NCBI RefSeq assembly: GCF_000717025.1
Contig: NZ_JNXG01000017.1
Location: forward strand, 1 to 64,000
Reading direction: 5' to 3'
From: Streptomyces atroolivaceus
GTDB taxonomy: Bacteria > Actinomycetota > Actinomycetes > Streptomycetales > Streptomycetaceae
DNA: 64,000 nt
Both the position numbers and the translations under genes were made by a program. A model generated the notes under the pieces. The model saw only the letters and a list, made by a program, of their open reading frames with translations, was not told the DNA's origin and did not search any database. This document shows, one piece after another, positions 18,401-30,315 of the stretch. Numbering within the stretch: the first letter of the stretch is position 1; each line of letters starts with the position of its first letter.

Positions 18401-20205
18401 GCGATCGACTCCGCGGCCCTGCGCTCGGCCTCGTAGGACTGTTCCGCTGCCTGTGCGCCGTCGGCGGCGCGGGCCGCGGCGAGCTCGCTGCGGCTCTCCG
18501 TCGCCGCGGCCTCCCGGGCCCGGTCGGCGGTTGCCCGGGCGGCCTCCCGCGCCGTGTCCCAGGCGGCTACCGCGGCCTGTTCCGCGTCGTTCGCGGCGAG
18601 GGCCGCGCGGGCCGGGTCGGCGTCCGGAGCTGTGTCGTCGAGCCAGCCCGCCCGGACGGCCTCGGCCGTCTCCTGCTCGACCTCGGCGAGACGCTGGCGC
18701 AGGTGGCCGGCCTCGCTGCGGGCGCGCTGGGCCTCGGTGGCAGCGGTGGTGGCGTCCCGGTGCGCCGTTTCCCCGGTGGCCTGCAGGGTCGCTGAGCGCT
18801 CCTCCTCCTCGTCGGCCACCTTCTCCCCCGCCTCGGCGGCGGTGTGCAGGGCGCGTACGAGATCGGCGGCGGCCGTGGCGCGCGCGGCCAGGGCGGGAGC
18901 CGCGTCGCGCTCGGCCTCCCGGATGGCGACGGCGACCCGGGCCGAGCGGTCGGCGGCCGCCCGGTGGCGCAGGACCGCTTCGGCGGCCTGCCAGGCGGCG
19001 TGGAGGGTGCGTGCCTCGCCGAGCTCACGGCGCTGGGCCGCGGCACTCCTCTCGGCAGCGGTCAGGGCGAGGGAGGCGTGCCGGTAGGCCAGCTCGGCCG
19101 CGATCAGGTCGCGGTGGCCCCGGGCGGCGTCGGCCTCGGTGACGGTGTGGGCGGCTGCGGTGACCAGCTGGGCGAGCTCGGCGGTGCGGCCGCGTTCCTC
19201 GGCGGCGCGGGCGGAGAGCCTGCGGGCGAGGGTGCGGGTGCGCCGCTCGGCACCGGCGTGGACGTCACGGCTGCGGGCCCGGTTGGCGGTGGCCTCGACG
19301 ATCCGGCCCAGCAGGTCGACGGAACCGGCGGTGAAGTCGCGTTCCGCGGTGAGCTCGGCTCGTCGGCCGAGCTTGTTCCCGAAGCCGCTGACGAGGTCGG
19401 CGAGGCCGTCCGTGTCACGGGTGTCGGTGACTGCCCGCAGGAGCAGGTCGGTGAAGTCGGAGTCCTTCTTGACCGCGAAGAGTCCGGCGGCCTCCCCCTC
19501 GTCGGCGTTCATCTCACGCTGGTAGCGGAAGAGTTCCGGGTCGAGCCCCAGGTCGCCGAGGTGTTCGTTCCAGCGGTCGTGGATCTCTTCCCAGTGCACG
19601 TCGAGGTGCGGGTAGAACTTGCCGGCGTCGGTGAGGGCGTCGCGGAAGCCCTTCATGGTGCGGCGCCTGCCGCGGGCACCGGAGGCGCCTTCGACGGGGC
19701 GGCCCACCGAGGTGGCCTCGGCGACGGGAAGGCTGTCGAGGCTGAGGCCGGGCCCCGGGCGGAAGGAGTACCAGGCCTCGGCGAACTTGCGGGGGTCGTT
19801 GGAGACCTGGCGGCCGCGCCATTCGCTGACCTTGCCGACGACGACGCACTCTCCGGTGAGCGTGTGCTGCCACTCCAGGGCGACGTGTCCGCAGTCGTCG
19901 GCGAGCAGGAACTTGCGCAGGACGCCGGAGCTGGCGCCGCCCAGGGTGTTGCGGTGCCCCGGCAGCATCACGGAGAAGATCAGCTTGAGCAGGACGGACT
20001 TGCCGCCGCCGTTCTCCAGGAACAGCACTCCCGCGGGTGCGGGGCGGCGCGGGGGGCCGACGGGCTCGTCCTCGAAGAACTCCGCCTGGGCCGGCGCGGG
20101 CCTGGGCACGGGCGCGCCGACGCCGCGCAGGTCGAGCACGGTGTCGGCGTAGCGCGCACCGGCGGGCCCGATGGAGTAGAGGCGGACCCGGGACAACTCG
20201 TACAT
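15472..20205 (-). CDS. Large SMC/MukB-like coiled-coil ATPase (MksB/JetC-like)
   Basis: 1,577-residue ATPase with split nucleotide-binding halves. The N-terminal head contains the Walker A motif FLENGGGKSVLL (K69). A central ~1,100 residues of Ala/Glu/Arg-rich helical coiled coil follow, interrupted by a hinge-like globular part around residues 700-830. The C-terminal head has the ABC signature FSGGQLLTA near 1416 and Walker B LFLDNP near 1446. This is the layout of SMC, MukB, MksB and JetC proteins. The residue after the Walker B aspartate is Asn, not the usual Glu. The ATG at 20205 is chosen because the conserved head begins there. It is the third gene of a three-gene operon; family placement beyond SMC-like is inference. 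Confidence 0.8.
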   Translation of the reverse strand: MYELSRVRLYSIGPAGARYADTVLDLRGVGAPVPRPAPAQAEFFEDEPVGPPRRPAPAGVLFLENGGGKSVLLKLIFSVMLPGHRNTLGGASSGVLRKFLLADDCGHVALEWQHTLTGECVVVGKVSEWRGRQVSNDPRKFAEAWYSFRPGPGLSLDSLPVAEATSVGRPVEGASGARGRRRTMKGFRDALTDAGKFYPHLDVHWEEIHDRWNEHLGDLGLDPELFRYQREMNADEGEAAGLFAVKKDSDFTDLLLRAVTDTRDTDGLADLVSGFGNKLGRRAELTAERDFTAGSVDLLGRIVEATANRARSRDVHAGAERRTRTLARRLSARAAEERGRTAELAQLVTAAAHTVTEADAARGHRDLIAAELAYRHASLALTAAERSAAAQRRELGEARTLHAAWQAAEAVLRHRAAADRSARVAVAIREAERDAAPALAARATAAADLVRALHTAAEAGEKVADEEEERSATLQATGETAHRDATTAATEAQRARSEAGHLRQRLAEVEQETAEAVRAGWLDDTAPDADPARAALAANDAEQAAVAAWDTAREAARATADRAREAAATESRSELAAARAADGAQAAEQSYEAERRAAESIAADHRLADLLGLPTASGIGVPRPRSADAGTDGNDEPTGGEAQSLTAEEFDNSADELRELLDQGVAAAERRLFDLRTAAADDSRILGALGDGGLLPPGPDVLATVEYLGEHGIPALPGWRYLAQAVDPADHAAVLAARPELVDGVVITDPDAHTRAREVLAAAALLPRSAVAVGTTAALLAPVPAPDGAGADDVFLVPPNPAMHDEHAADEERQTLRARAAARDEDIRSLAARLTADRSLAARIGSWRADCPPGMLAELGEAAGTARAAAETAESALAEARTVRAEADEAAADAARVRDERQEAAQRARRAADALAGLAHRLRDRAGWQARLRELTDEAAESEARATACLERARAADEDRRAAQRAADDAHRTARALRAERAEIAGAPETLPEPDASAARTSLPALREAYRAASQLYEKVGVGADLRAEQARAESDESAALAELDRLTNKVRTRAALLLEGTDGADGPSRQAAAARAESLVQLLETRASTASEQLGRLRGETERLAPADEAPHHTQLPADLVPADADQAQALLRTATAELASATTALDTARAAHAELLRAHRTAEDSAGGFDETAALLRDLLRDHGADEETEASDPYQGTLEEARHSAAETRRSLRGCATDLSAAESSVREASDVLVRHANSTRYEQVRTPARQQIRELPAAALPDHAEKWAAAFAPRLRVLTDELAQLERNRDSIVDRLRGLVESALTTLRSAQRLSQLPEGLGEWSGQEFLRIRFEEPDQATLTERLGEVIDEATHAALKKNSDMRRDGMSLLLRGVQAALQPKGIAVEILKPDAVLRAERVPVGQMGDVFSGGQLLTAAIALYCTMAALRSNDRGRDRHRHAGTLFLDNPIGRANATYLLELQRAVSDALGVQLLYTTGLFDTTALAEFPLVIRLRNDADLRAGLKYISVEEHLRPGLPQQDPEGETVHGEITATRMFKRTGEAPGTVGGAPVPEMRTETTGTHTGPAQASEKR

Positions 20206-20281
20206 GGCGGCGGACTCTCGTCGTTCAGGCGGCGGGGGGCGACTGGTGCGGCAGGGGGTGGGGGGCGGGGCGGGGCCGGGC

Positions 20282-21193
20282 TCAGGAGTGGAAGGGAAGT
20301 CCCGCGTCGGCGGCCAGCTCCAGGCCGTCGGTGTCGGGTGGGGGCAGCAGGGTCGCCGACCCGTCCGTGACCGGGACGACGCCCAGTTCCAGCAGCTCGG
20401 CCATGGCGGCGCTGCCGGCCATGTCGCGTACCTGGAGCTGGTAGCGGGCCGTGGTCCGGTAGGCGCCCCCCGAGTCGTCCCCGGTGCGCTGGAGGAAGCC
20501 CGAGTCCGTGAGGAAGGCGACCGCCTTGCCGATGATGCCGGTGGTGGAGCCGGCGAGCCTGCGGGCGTCCTTGGTGGCGCCGGTGGCACTGCGGCGGGCG
20601 TAGACGCGCCACCCCGACTCCAGACCGGGGGCGTCGGTGGCCGGGTCGGTGTTGTCACCCTGCTCCTCGGCGCGCTCCTCCAGTCGTCGGCAGGCCTGGC
20701 GCACGAAGGCGTCGACACCGTTGACCGTGATGCGGCCGATGTAGGAGTCGTCGGCCAGGTCTTCGGGCCGCGGGAAGGCCATGGCGGCGACGGCGAGGTG
20801 GGCGAGGCCGTGCAGGAAGCGGTCGGCCGAGTCGGAGGAGGCGCGCCTGGCGTAGTCGCCCATGCGGACGGTGAAGACCGAGTCCTCTCCGGCGGTCACC
20901 GCCATCCCGGCGCGGGTGGAGACCTCCAGGACGACGAGTCCGAGACCGGTGGCGACGGCGTCGGCGAGCCTGGCGAATGCGGGCTCCTCGCGGTAGCGCC
21001 GGAGCAGCTCGGTGTATTCGGCGTCCCGGGCGGGCATCAGTTTCGGCTGCAGCCCGAAGGAGACCAGGCGGGCCGCGTCGGCCGCGTCCGCGGGGGTGAG
21101 AGCGGCGGGAGCGGCCGGCCGGGCGGCGTCGGCCGCGTGCGTGAGGGACTGGTCGCCCCACGCATCGGTGTGCTCGGCGTGCTGCTCGCTCAA
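20282..21193 (-). CDS. MksE/JetB-like accessory protein of the SMC-like operon
   Basis: 303-residue soluble protein with no motif I can name. It is mainly helical, with a likely winged-helix part near residues 205-270 (an acquired-helix pattern followed by FLTDSGFLQRTGDDSGGAYRTTARYQL). Size, position and fold guess fit the small middle subunit (MksE/JetB) of MukBEF-like condensins. It starts at TTG, supported by GAGGAG eight bases upstream. It lies 67 bases after the 508-residue gene and 76 bases before the ATPase gene. Role inferred from gene order only. Confidence 0.7.
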   Translation of the reverse strand: MSEQHAEHTDAWGDQSLTHAADAARPAAPAALTPADAADAARLVSFGLQPKLMPARDAEYTELLRRYREEPAFARLADAVATGLGLVVLEVSTRAGMAVTAGEDSVFTVRMGDYARRASSDSADRFLHGLAHLAVAAMAFPRPEDLADDSYIGRITVNGVDAFVRQACRRLEERAEEQGDNTDPATDAPGLESGWRVYARRSATGATKDARRLAGSTTGIIGKAVAFLTDSGFLQRTGDDSGGAYRTTARYQLQVRDMAGSAAMAELLELGVVPVTDGSATLLPPPDTDGLELAADAGLPFHS

Positions 21194-21260
21194 CTCTGTG
21201 ACTCCTCGGTACGGGTGCCGCTCTCGGGCGGCAGGGGGCGGGTGGTCGGGCCGGGAACGC

Positions 21261-22787
21261 TCATGAGGCGTCCTTGCGGTCCGCGGCCATCCCCGCCGCG
21301 TCCAGCAGGGCCATGCCCACTATCAGGTCGGCTCCGCCGAACTCGTGGTCCTCGAGCGGGGTGCCGTCGTCGACGGCGAACAGCAGCCGCCGCTCGCCCT
21401 GGCGGTAGGCCGTGCCGACCGGCGGACTCGCCGCGTGCACGGCGAGCAGGGCGACCAGGTAGGGCAGCTCGGGGTCGCGCAGCCGGGCCTCGGCGAGAAG
21501 TCCTGAGAGCCGGCGCGGGGCGTCGTGCTCCAGGTCGAGCAGCTCCATGGCGTGTCCGAGCTGCTCCTCGCTGAACCGGCTGTCGTCCGGGGTGGCGATG
21601 AGGTCGGGCTCGGGCATCTCGGCGCCGAGGTGCTCCCGCTCCACCGGGGGCATGAGCAACAGGTCGACGAGGTCGCCGACCCGGACCGAGGTCGGCGTGC
21701 GCAGCCCTGTGCCGTGCGCGAAGAACGCGTCGGTGGCCCGGGTGGCCTGTTCGACGGGGAGCGGCAGCAGCGGTACGACGAGCTGTCCGTAGAGGTCGAG
21801 GCCTGCCCGCGCCGTGGGGGTGGCGAACGCCTGCCGGTCCTGTTCGGCCCGGAAGAGGGGCCCCGCCTCCAGAAGCCGGGACTGGAGCTGGGTGTGGCGG
21901 CGGATGCAGTCCTTGACGATGTCGACGAGTTCGGCGGCGCGGCGCTTGTTCTCGGGTTCCTCCGCCTCGTCCCTGGCCTTGCGGATGTTGGTGAGGATGG
22001 CGTTCTCGTGGCGGTAGCGGTCGGCGACGTGGTCGAGCGCCTCGGTGATCATGTCGGGTACGGCGTTGAGCCAGTCGACGGCACGGACGTTGCGCCGGGT
22101 CGCCTCGAGCGTCCTGCGGAGCGTCTCGGCGTACTGCACGGTGCGGTACCGGGCCTGTTCCGCGGCGAGCTGCGCGTCGGCGAGGCGGCCCCGGCTGATG
22201 AGGACCTCCAGCTTCACCTCGGCGGCGATCTGGGCGCTGGTGACATCCGTGTCCAGGGCGCCGACCAGGACGTTGACCGCCTCGTCGGTGGTGCGGAGGT
22301 AGACGATGCCGCCGTGGCCGGGGACCTCCTCGATGAGCTTGAAGTCGTAGTCCCTGCGGACGTAGACGCCGTCGGGTCCGAAGGTGCCGTACACGGCGCG
22401 GAAGCCGCGGTCCACGCTCCCGACGTTGATCAGGTTCTCCAGGACCCAGCGCGCCACCCGCTCGTGCTCGGTGACGGGCCGGCGCGGTGCCTGGGCGGCG
22501 ACCCGCGGGAGGAGCCTGGCCACTATCTGGTCGTGGTCGGCACCGGTGTCGAAGTCCATGTTGAGGGTGACCAGGTCGATCGCGGCGAGGGCGACTTCGG
22601 CCATCGCGTAGACCGTGTACTCGCCTGCGAGGTTGGCCTTGCGCACGTCGAGGTCGTGCAGCGGAGCGGTGCAGGCGAGCGCGCGCAGCCGACGCGAGAG
22701 CCCCTCATCGGCGGCGGGGCCCGGGGCGGGCCTCGGTCCCGCGCTGAGCTGGGGCGCAGCGGTCTGGGTGTCGGCAGGCGAAGTCAC
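21261..22787 (-). CDS. MksF/JetA-like subunit of the SMC-like operon
   Basis: About 508 residues, soluble, predominantly alpha-helical, with a long helical central region (about 200-330) rich in Arg/Glu. It matches no domain I can name with confidence. Its size and first place in the operon fit a kleisin-type subunit such as MksF/JetA. The start is uncertain. GTG at 22787 is preceded by TAATCT seven bases upstream, compatible with a leaderless transcript; a TTG at 22817 has no ribosome site. Together with the next two genes it forms a block conserved in order with MksFEB and JetABC operons. Confidence 0.72.
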   Translation of the reverse strand: MTSPADTQTAAPQLSAGPRPAPGPAADEGLSRRLRALACTAPLHDLDVRKANLAGEYTVYAMAEVALAAIDLVTLNMDFDTGADHDQIVARLLPRVAAQAPRRPVTEHERVARWVLENLINVGSVDRGFRAVYGTFGPDGVYVRRDYDFKLIEEVPGHGGIVYLRTTDEAVNVLVGALDTDVTSAQIAAEVKLEVLISRGRLADAQLAAEQARYRTVQYAETLRRTLEATRRNVRAVDWLNAVPDMITEALDHVADRYRHENAILTNIRKARDEAEEPENKRRAAELVDIVKDCIRRHTQLQSRLLEAGPLFRAEQDRQAFATPTARAGLDLYGQLVVPLLPLPVEQATRATDAFFAHGTGLRTPTSVRVGDLVDLLLMPPVEREHLGAEMPEPDLIATPDDSRFSEEQLGHAMELLDLEHDAPRRLSGLLAEARLRDPELPYLVALLAVHAASPPVGTAYRQGERRLLFAVDDGTPLEDHEFGGADLIVGMALLDAAGMAADRKDAS

Positions 22788-22844
22788 GCTGCACAGATTA
22801 GGTCCTCGCACCGACAACGGTCGAAACGGCGCAGAAGCGACCGG

Positions 22845-26459
<3,615 letters not shown>

Positions 26460-26584
26460 CCCTCCATTCTGGCGCGGCGGACGAACCCTCGCACGAACGG
26501 CGTACGGGGCATTCCGGGCTCACCTCGGTCGGTGACCGCTCGGCCGGGTGCCCAGCCGTCCGAGCCGCACCCCGCGGGCACCGA

Positions 26585-26601
26585 GGGCGGGACCCCCGCC
26601 C
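26585..26601 (-). terminator. Possible terminator after the glycosyltransferase gene
   Basis: GGGCGGG (26585-26591) and CCCGCCC (26595-26601) form a short, very GC-rich stem about 30 bases past the stop codon of the minus-strand gene. No U-tract follows. Confidence 0.35.
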
Positions 26602-26631
26602 GGCGGGCGGCCGGCGCACAGCCGTGCCCGT

Positions 26632-27762
26632 TCACGCCGCCACCGCCGTCCGGCCGCCCAGGACCTCGTCGTAGTGACCCAGGAGCTGGTCTCCGACGGC
26701 TTCCCAGGTGCGGCCCTCGACCGTCGCCCGCGCGGTCCGCCCGAAAGCCGCGGCCCGCGCCGGATCCGCGAGGAGTGCGGCGACCGCCGCCCGTACCGCC
26801 TCCGCGTCGTGGGGTGGCACCAGCAGCCCGGTGCTTCCGTGGGCGACCAGGTCGAGCGGCCCCCCGGCCGCCGGGGCGACGACCGGGACCCCGGAGGCCA
26901 TGGCCTCCTGCACGGTCTGACAGAAGGTCTCGTACGGCCCGGTGTGCACGAAGACGTCCAGGGACGCGAAGAGGCGGGCGAGTCCCTCCCCCGTGCGCCG
27001 GCCGAGGAAGACCGCGCCGGGAAGCGCCCGGCGCAGCGCTGCCTCGCTCGGTCCGTCGCCGACGACCACGACGCGCACCCCTGGCAGCGAGCAGGCACCG
27101 GCGAGGAGTTCGACGTGCTTCTCGGGGGCGAGCCGGCCCGCGTATCCGATGATCTTCTCCCCACCGGGGGCCAGGGCGCGGCGCAGGGCCTCGTCGCGCA
27201 GACCGGGGCGGAACCTGACGGTGTCGACCCCGCGCGGCCAGAGCCGCAACCGGGGCACACCGTGGTCGGTGAGGTCGCGCAGCGCGGCGGAGGAGGGGGC
27301 GAGGGTGAGGTCGGCGGCGCTGTGTACGGCACGCATCCGGCGCCAGGCGGCGTTCTCGCCCGCACCCAGGTACGTGCGGGCGTAGCCGGCCAGGTCGGTC
27401 TGGTAGACGGCCACTGCGGGCAGTCCCAGCCGGGCGGCGACCGCCATGCCCCGTACGCCGAGGACGAACGGGCCGGCCAGGTGGACGAGTTCGGCGCGAT
27501 GTCCGATGAGGGCGGCGGCGAGCCTCCGGCCGGGCAGGGCCACACGGACCTGCGGGTAGCCGGGCAGAGGAAGTGAGGGGACGCGCACCACCGGGCAGGG
27601 GTCGCCGGTGGACGAGGTGCCGGCGGAGGCGTTCGCCCCGGCCGGGGCGACGACGAGGGTCCGGTGGCCGCGGGCGGCGAGGTGCCGGGCGGTCTGCAGG
27701 GTGCAGTGGGCCACACCGTTGACGTCGGGAGGGAAGGATTCGGTGACGATGACGACACGCAT
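26632..27762 (-). CDS. Glycosyltransferase family 4/1, mannosyltransferase-like
   Basis: 376-residue GT-B fold enzyme that transfers a sugar from a nucleotide donor, probably GDP-mannose, to a lipid or glycan acceptor at the cytoplasmic face. The N-terminal domain begins MRVVIVTESFPPDVNGVA; the donor-binding domain has IGYAGRLAPEKHVELL. The family E-x7-E pattern is in YETFCQTVQEAMASG around residues 280-294. It resembles actinobacterial alpha-mannosyltransferases of the MgtA/PimB group; the exact acceptor cannot be told. No clear ribosome site precedes the ATG. Confidence 0.85.
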   Translation of the reverse strand: MRVVIVTESFPPDVNGVAHCTLQTARHLAARGHRTLVVAPAGANASAGTSSTGDPCPVVRVPSLPLPGYPQVRVALPGRRLAAALIGHRAELVHLAGPFVLGVRGMAVAARLGLPAVAVYQTDLAGYARTYLGAGENAAWRRMRAVHSAADLTLAPSSAALRDLTDHGVPRLRLWPRGVDTVRFRPGLRDEALRRALAPGGEKIIGYAGRLAPEKHVELLAGACSLPGVRVVVVGDGPSEAALRRALPGAVFLGRRTGEGLARLFASLDVFVHTGPYETFCQTVQEAMASGVPVVAPAAGGPLDLVAHGSTGLLVPPHDAEAVRAAVAALLADPARAAAFGRTARATVEGRTWEAVGDQLLGHYDEVLGGRTAVAA

Positions 27763-27803
27763 AGGGGTGTTGTCACCACGCCGGGCGTGCCCTGGCCGAC
27801 GTG

Positions 27804-27890
27804 GATCTGTCGGCCCGGGGAACGTCCCGTGAGCGTTTGCGCCGCAAGATCCGTCGGCCCGGGGAAACGCCCCATGGCCGTTTGCGCCGC
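27804..27890. repeat. Two imperfect tandem copies of a ~43-bp unit
   Basis: Copy A 27804-27845 and copy B 27848-27890 share the blocks GTCGGCCCGGGGAA and GTTTGCGCCGC and differ at roughly seven positions. They lie in the 177-base gap between the glycosyltransferase and HEAT-repeat genes. No open frame or hairpin explains them. Confidence 0.8.
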
Positions 27891-27939
27891 GCGCCCCCGA
27901 CGCGCGGCCTCGGGCTCCGTGGTCAGGCGGAGCGCCGGT

Positions 27940-29358
27940 TCAGACTGCGGGTGCGTCCGGTCCGATCCTGCTGCGCACCGCGGTCTGCACCTCGGCCTCT
28001 TCGGCCGGGTCGGCGGCGAGCCGCCGCAGTCGTTCGGCGACCCGGATGTCCCCGGTCTCCGCGTGGTGTGCGGCCAGTTCCCGGGTGGTCTCCTCGCAGT
28101 CCCAGAGGCACTCGACGGCGAAGCCGCTGGCGAAGGACGGGTCGGTGGCCGCCAGTGAACGGGCGGCCCGGCCGCGCAGGTGCGAGGAGGACGTCTCCCT
28201 GTACACATGGCGCAGTACCGGCGCGGCACAGGCGATGCCCAGGCGCCCGGCGCCGTCGACGAGGGTGCACAGGCGCGGGGTGTCGGGGCCCTCGCCCCTG
28301 ACCGCCTCGCGCAGCGCGGCAAGGACGAGCGGGGCGTCCTGTACGGAGCCACGGCAGGCGAGGACCCCCGCAGCAGAGGCCCCGAGGGCATCGGGCCGGT
28401 GGGCCCAGCCCCGGGCCCGGTCGACCGCCGCTTCTCCGCACATGCGCTCGAAGGCGGCCACGGCCGCATCGGCGACGGTGCGGGACGGGCCGGTCACGGC
28501 TTGCTCGATCAGGTCGAGCACGGCAGGATCCTGGGCCTCGGCCAGGTAGTGCAGGGCGGCGCAGCGGGCACCCTCGGAGCCGCTGCGGGCGGCCTCGATG
28601 ATCAGGGGGCGGTCCTCGGTCCCGGCGACGGCGGAGAGGCAGCGGGCCGCGGGGACGTGGAGGGCGCTGCCGCGTTCCAGTCCTTCCTGGGCCCAGTCGA
28701 AGACGGCCTGGACGCTCCAGCCGGGGCGAGGTCCGCCCGGCCTCATCTGCCGCTGCCACCGGTCGAACGATCCCTGTTCCGTCGCCGCCCTGACCCTGGC
28801 GCCGACCGCTTCGCGCGGGTCGTCGGCCCAGAGCCGCCAGGGGCGGGGCTCGAAGGCGTCCCGCACGGCGGCGGCCAGCTCGGCGGTTCCCTCCGCGGTG
28901 GCGGGGAAGCGGGCCAGCACCGCCCCGGCGAGGGAACGCAGCCCGGCGTCGTCGTCTCGCAGGGCCAGTTCGTCGAGTGCCCAGGCCCAGTTGGACCCGG
29001 TCGCGGCGTACCGGCGCAGGAGTACGAGGGCGTCGTCGCGCCCGTAGGAGGCGAGGTGCCCGAGCACGGCCAGCGCGAGACCCGTGCGTGAGTCGTCGGT
29101 CCGGAGGTGGTCCTCCGGATCCCACAGGTGCCGCTCGATCTCCTCGGTGCCACCGTCGAGATCCAGGTAGAGCCGCGCGTAGTAGAGGGAACGGTTCTCG
29201 ACCTGCCAGTCGTGACGGGGATCGCTCAGGACGCAGTGGTTGAGAGCCGCGAGGGCCTCGGGACGCGGGGCGGCGAGCGCGTGGAGCGTGCCGTCGCCAC
29301 GGCCCCTCTGCAGCAGGCCGAGCAGTGTGCCGCTCGGCGCTATGAACGGATCGAACAT
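27940..29358 (-). CDS. HEAT-repeat protein, 472 aa
   Basis: Soluble helical-repeat protein. Repeats are recognisable through most of the chain as paired helices with A-A-L cores, for example AARCLSAVAGTEDRPLIIEAA, GARCAALHYLAEAQDPAVLDL and RGRAARSLAATDPSFASGFAV. Such folds usually serve as protein-binding scaffolds. There is no signal peptide, membrane segment or catalytic motif. The ATG at 29358 has GAGG eight bases upstream. It stands alone; the partner is unknown. Confidence 0.85.
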   Translation of the reverse strand: MFDPFIAPSGTLLGLLQRGRGDGTLHALAAPRPEALAALNHCVLSDPRHDWQVENRSLYYARLYLDLDGGTEEIERHLWDPEDHLRTDDSRTGLALAVLGHLASYGRDDALVLLRRYAATGSNWAWALDELALRDDDAGLRSLAGAVLARFPATAEGTAELAAAVRDAFEPRPWRLWADDPREAVGARVRAATEQGSFDRWQRQMRPGGPRPGWSVQAVFDWAQEGLERGSALHVPAARCLSAVAGTEDRPLIIEAARSGSEGARCAALHYLAEAQDPAVLDLIEQAVTGPSRTVADAAVAAFERMCGEAAVDRARGWAHRPDALGASAAGVLACRGSVQDAPLVLAALREAVRGEGPDTPRLCTLVDGAGRLGIACAAPVLRHVYRETSSSHLRGRAARSLAATDPSFASGFAVECLWDCEETTRELAAHHAETGDIRVAERLRRLAADPAEEAEVQTAVRSRIGPDAPAV

Positions 29359-29600
29359 GGGGAAAGCCTCACATCAAGCTGTCGACGCAACCGGGACTGT
29401 GCTGTTCCATGTGCCGGGGTGACATCCCCTAGGCCGCGCAGCAACATGATCGGCCGACCGCCGTCTTCTGCCTGGTGCTCATCTTCCTCTGCCTCTCGTC
29501 GGTGGCCCGAAACGGACCCGCGACGTCATGATGACCCAGCCATTTCGCCGACGCGACCACATTTACGGCGCACCGGCCGGCCGGCGGCGCGGACGGCGTC

Positions 29601-29993
29601 TCAGCGCGCACCGAAGAGTTCCAGCAGGTCGTCCTTGCCGAACATGCGCGCGGTGTCCACGGCGGAAGGAGTTCCGGCGGCCGGATCGGCCCCTGCGGCG
29701 AGCAGTGCGTCGATCACCTCGCGCTCGCCCTTGAAGACAGCTCCGGCCAACGGGGTCTGCCCCCGGTCGTTGGCCCGGTCCGGGTCGGCCCCGCGGTCGG
29801 CGAGCGCGACGACGGCGGGGGCGTGCCCGTGGTACGCGGCGAGCATGAGCAGCGAATCGCCCCGGTCGTTGGTGAGGTTCGCGGGGACGCCCGCGTCGAC
29901 GTAGGCGGCGAGCGCGTCGCTCTCGCCCCGGCGGGCCAGGTCGAAGACCTTGGTCGCCAGCTCGACCACCTCGGGGTCGGGTGTTTCGCTCAT
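29601..29993 (-). CDS. Ankyrin-repeat protein, 130 aa
   Basis: Small cytosolic protein made almost wholly of ankyrin repeats, with the tell-tale GDSLLMLAAYHGHAPAVVAL, GQTPLAGAVFKGEREVIDAL and ADPDRAN turns. It probably acts as a binding module. The ATG at 29993 is preferred over the longer frame to 30125 because AAGGCGG lies eight bases upstream and the residues beyond have no repeat character. It is divergent from the smeA-sffA operon. Confidence 0.88.
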   Translation of the reverse strand: MSETPDPEVVELATKVFDLARRGESDALAAYVDAGVPANLTNDRGDSLLMLAAYHGHAPAVVALADRGADPDRANDRGQTPLAGAVFKGEREVIDALLAAGADPAAGTPSAVDTARMFGKDDLLELFGAR

Positions 29994-30315
29994 CGGAGGG
30001 GCCGCCTTCCATTGACCGCCGGCCGTTGCCGACCTGGTGGGGGGTACGGCCGGGGCCGTACGAGTGAATCGACAGGGTACTGCTCCGGGGCGGTCGTCAG
30101 CCTGCCCCTCGGAGCCGGAAGACACACCGCCGGGCCCACTTTCCGGCGGGGACCGGGCTCGCGCGGCTCACGGAGCTTCCGGGCGACCACTTTCCACCCA
30201 TCTGTTGAGTGAAATGGAAGGCTATTCACTCAGTTGCACCTTTTATCGTATTGGTACATCTTGTGATCCTGGAAGTACTCATGGTGACTGTCCCCATCAA
30301 CCAGGAGAACCGCTC
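29994..30315. other. Divergent regulatory region of smeA
   Basis: 322 bases without a gene. The last ~110 bases are clearly AT-richer than the window average and hold a perfect inverted repeat (listed separately) and probable promoter elements such as TTGCAC at 30234-30239 and TACATC at 30255-30260. Their 15-base spacing is short for a standard sigma-70 promoter. Confidence 0.55.
30206..30232. promoter_or_regulatory. Perfect 8-bp inverted repeat upstream of smeA-sffA
   Basis: TGAGTGAA (30206-30213) and TTCACTCA (30225-30232) are perfect complements separated by 11 bases, 84 bases before the smeA start. The arm spacing of about two helical turns suits a dimeric regulator. It does not match the WhiA or BldD consensus that I know. 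Confidence 0.55.

Noticed and set aside
20206..20718. Upstream extension of the SMC-like ATPase frame (171 codons)
   Set aside because: It overlaps the accessory-protein gene in another frame; the conserved ATPase head starts at MYELSRVRLYS.
15472..22787. Complete Wadjet (JetABCD) defence system
   Set aside because: No JetD-type nuclease gene is adjacent and the smaller proteins cannot be matched to Jet domains by eye, so the name is not justified.
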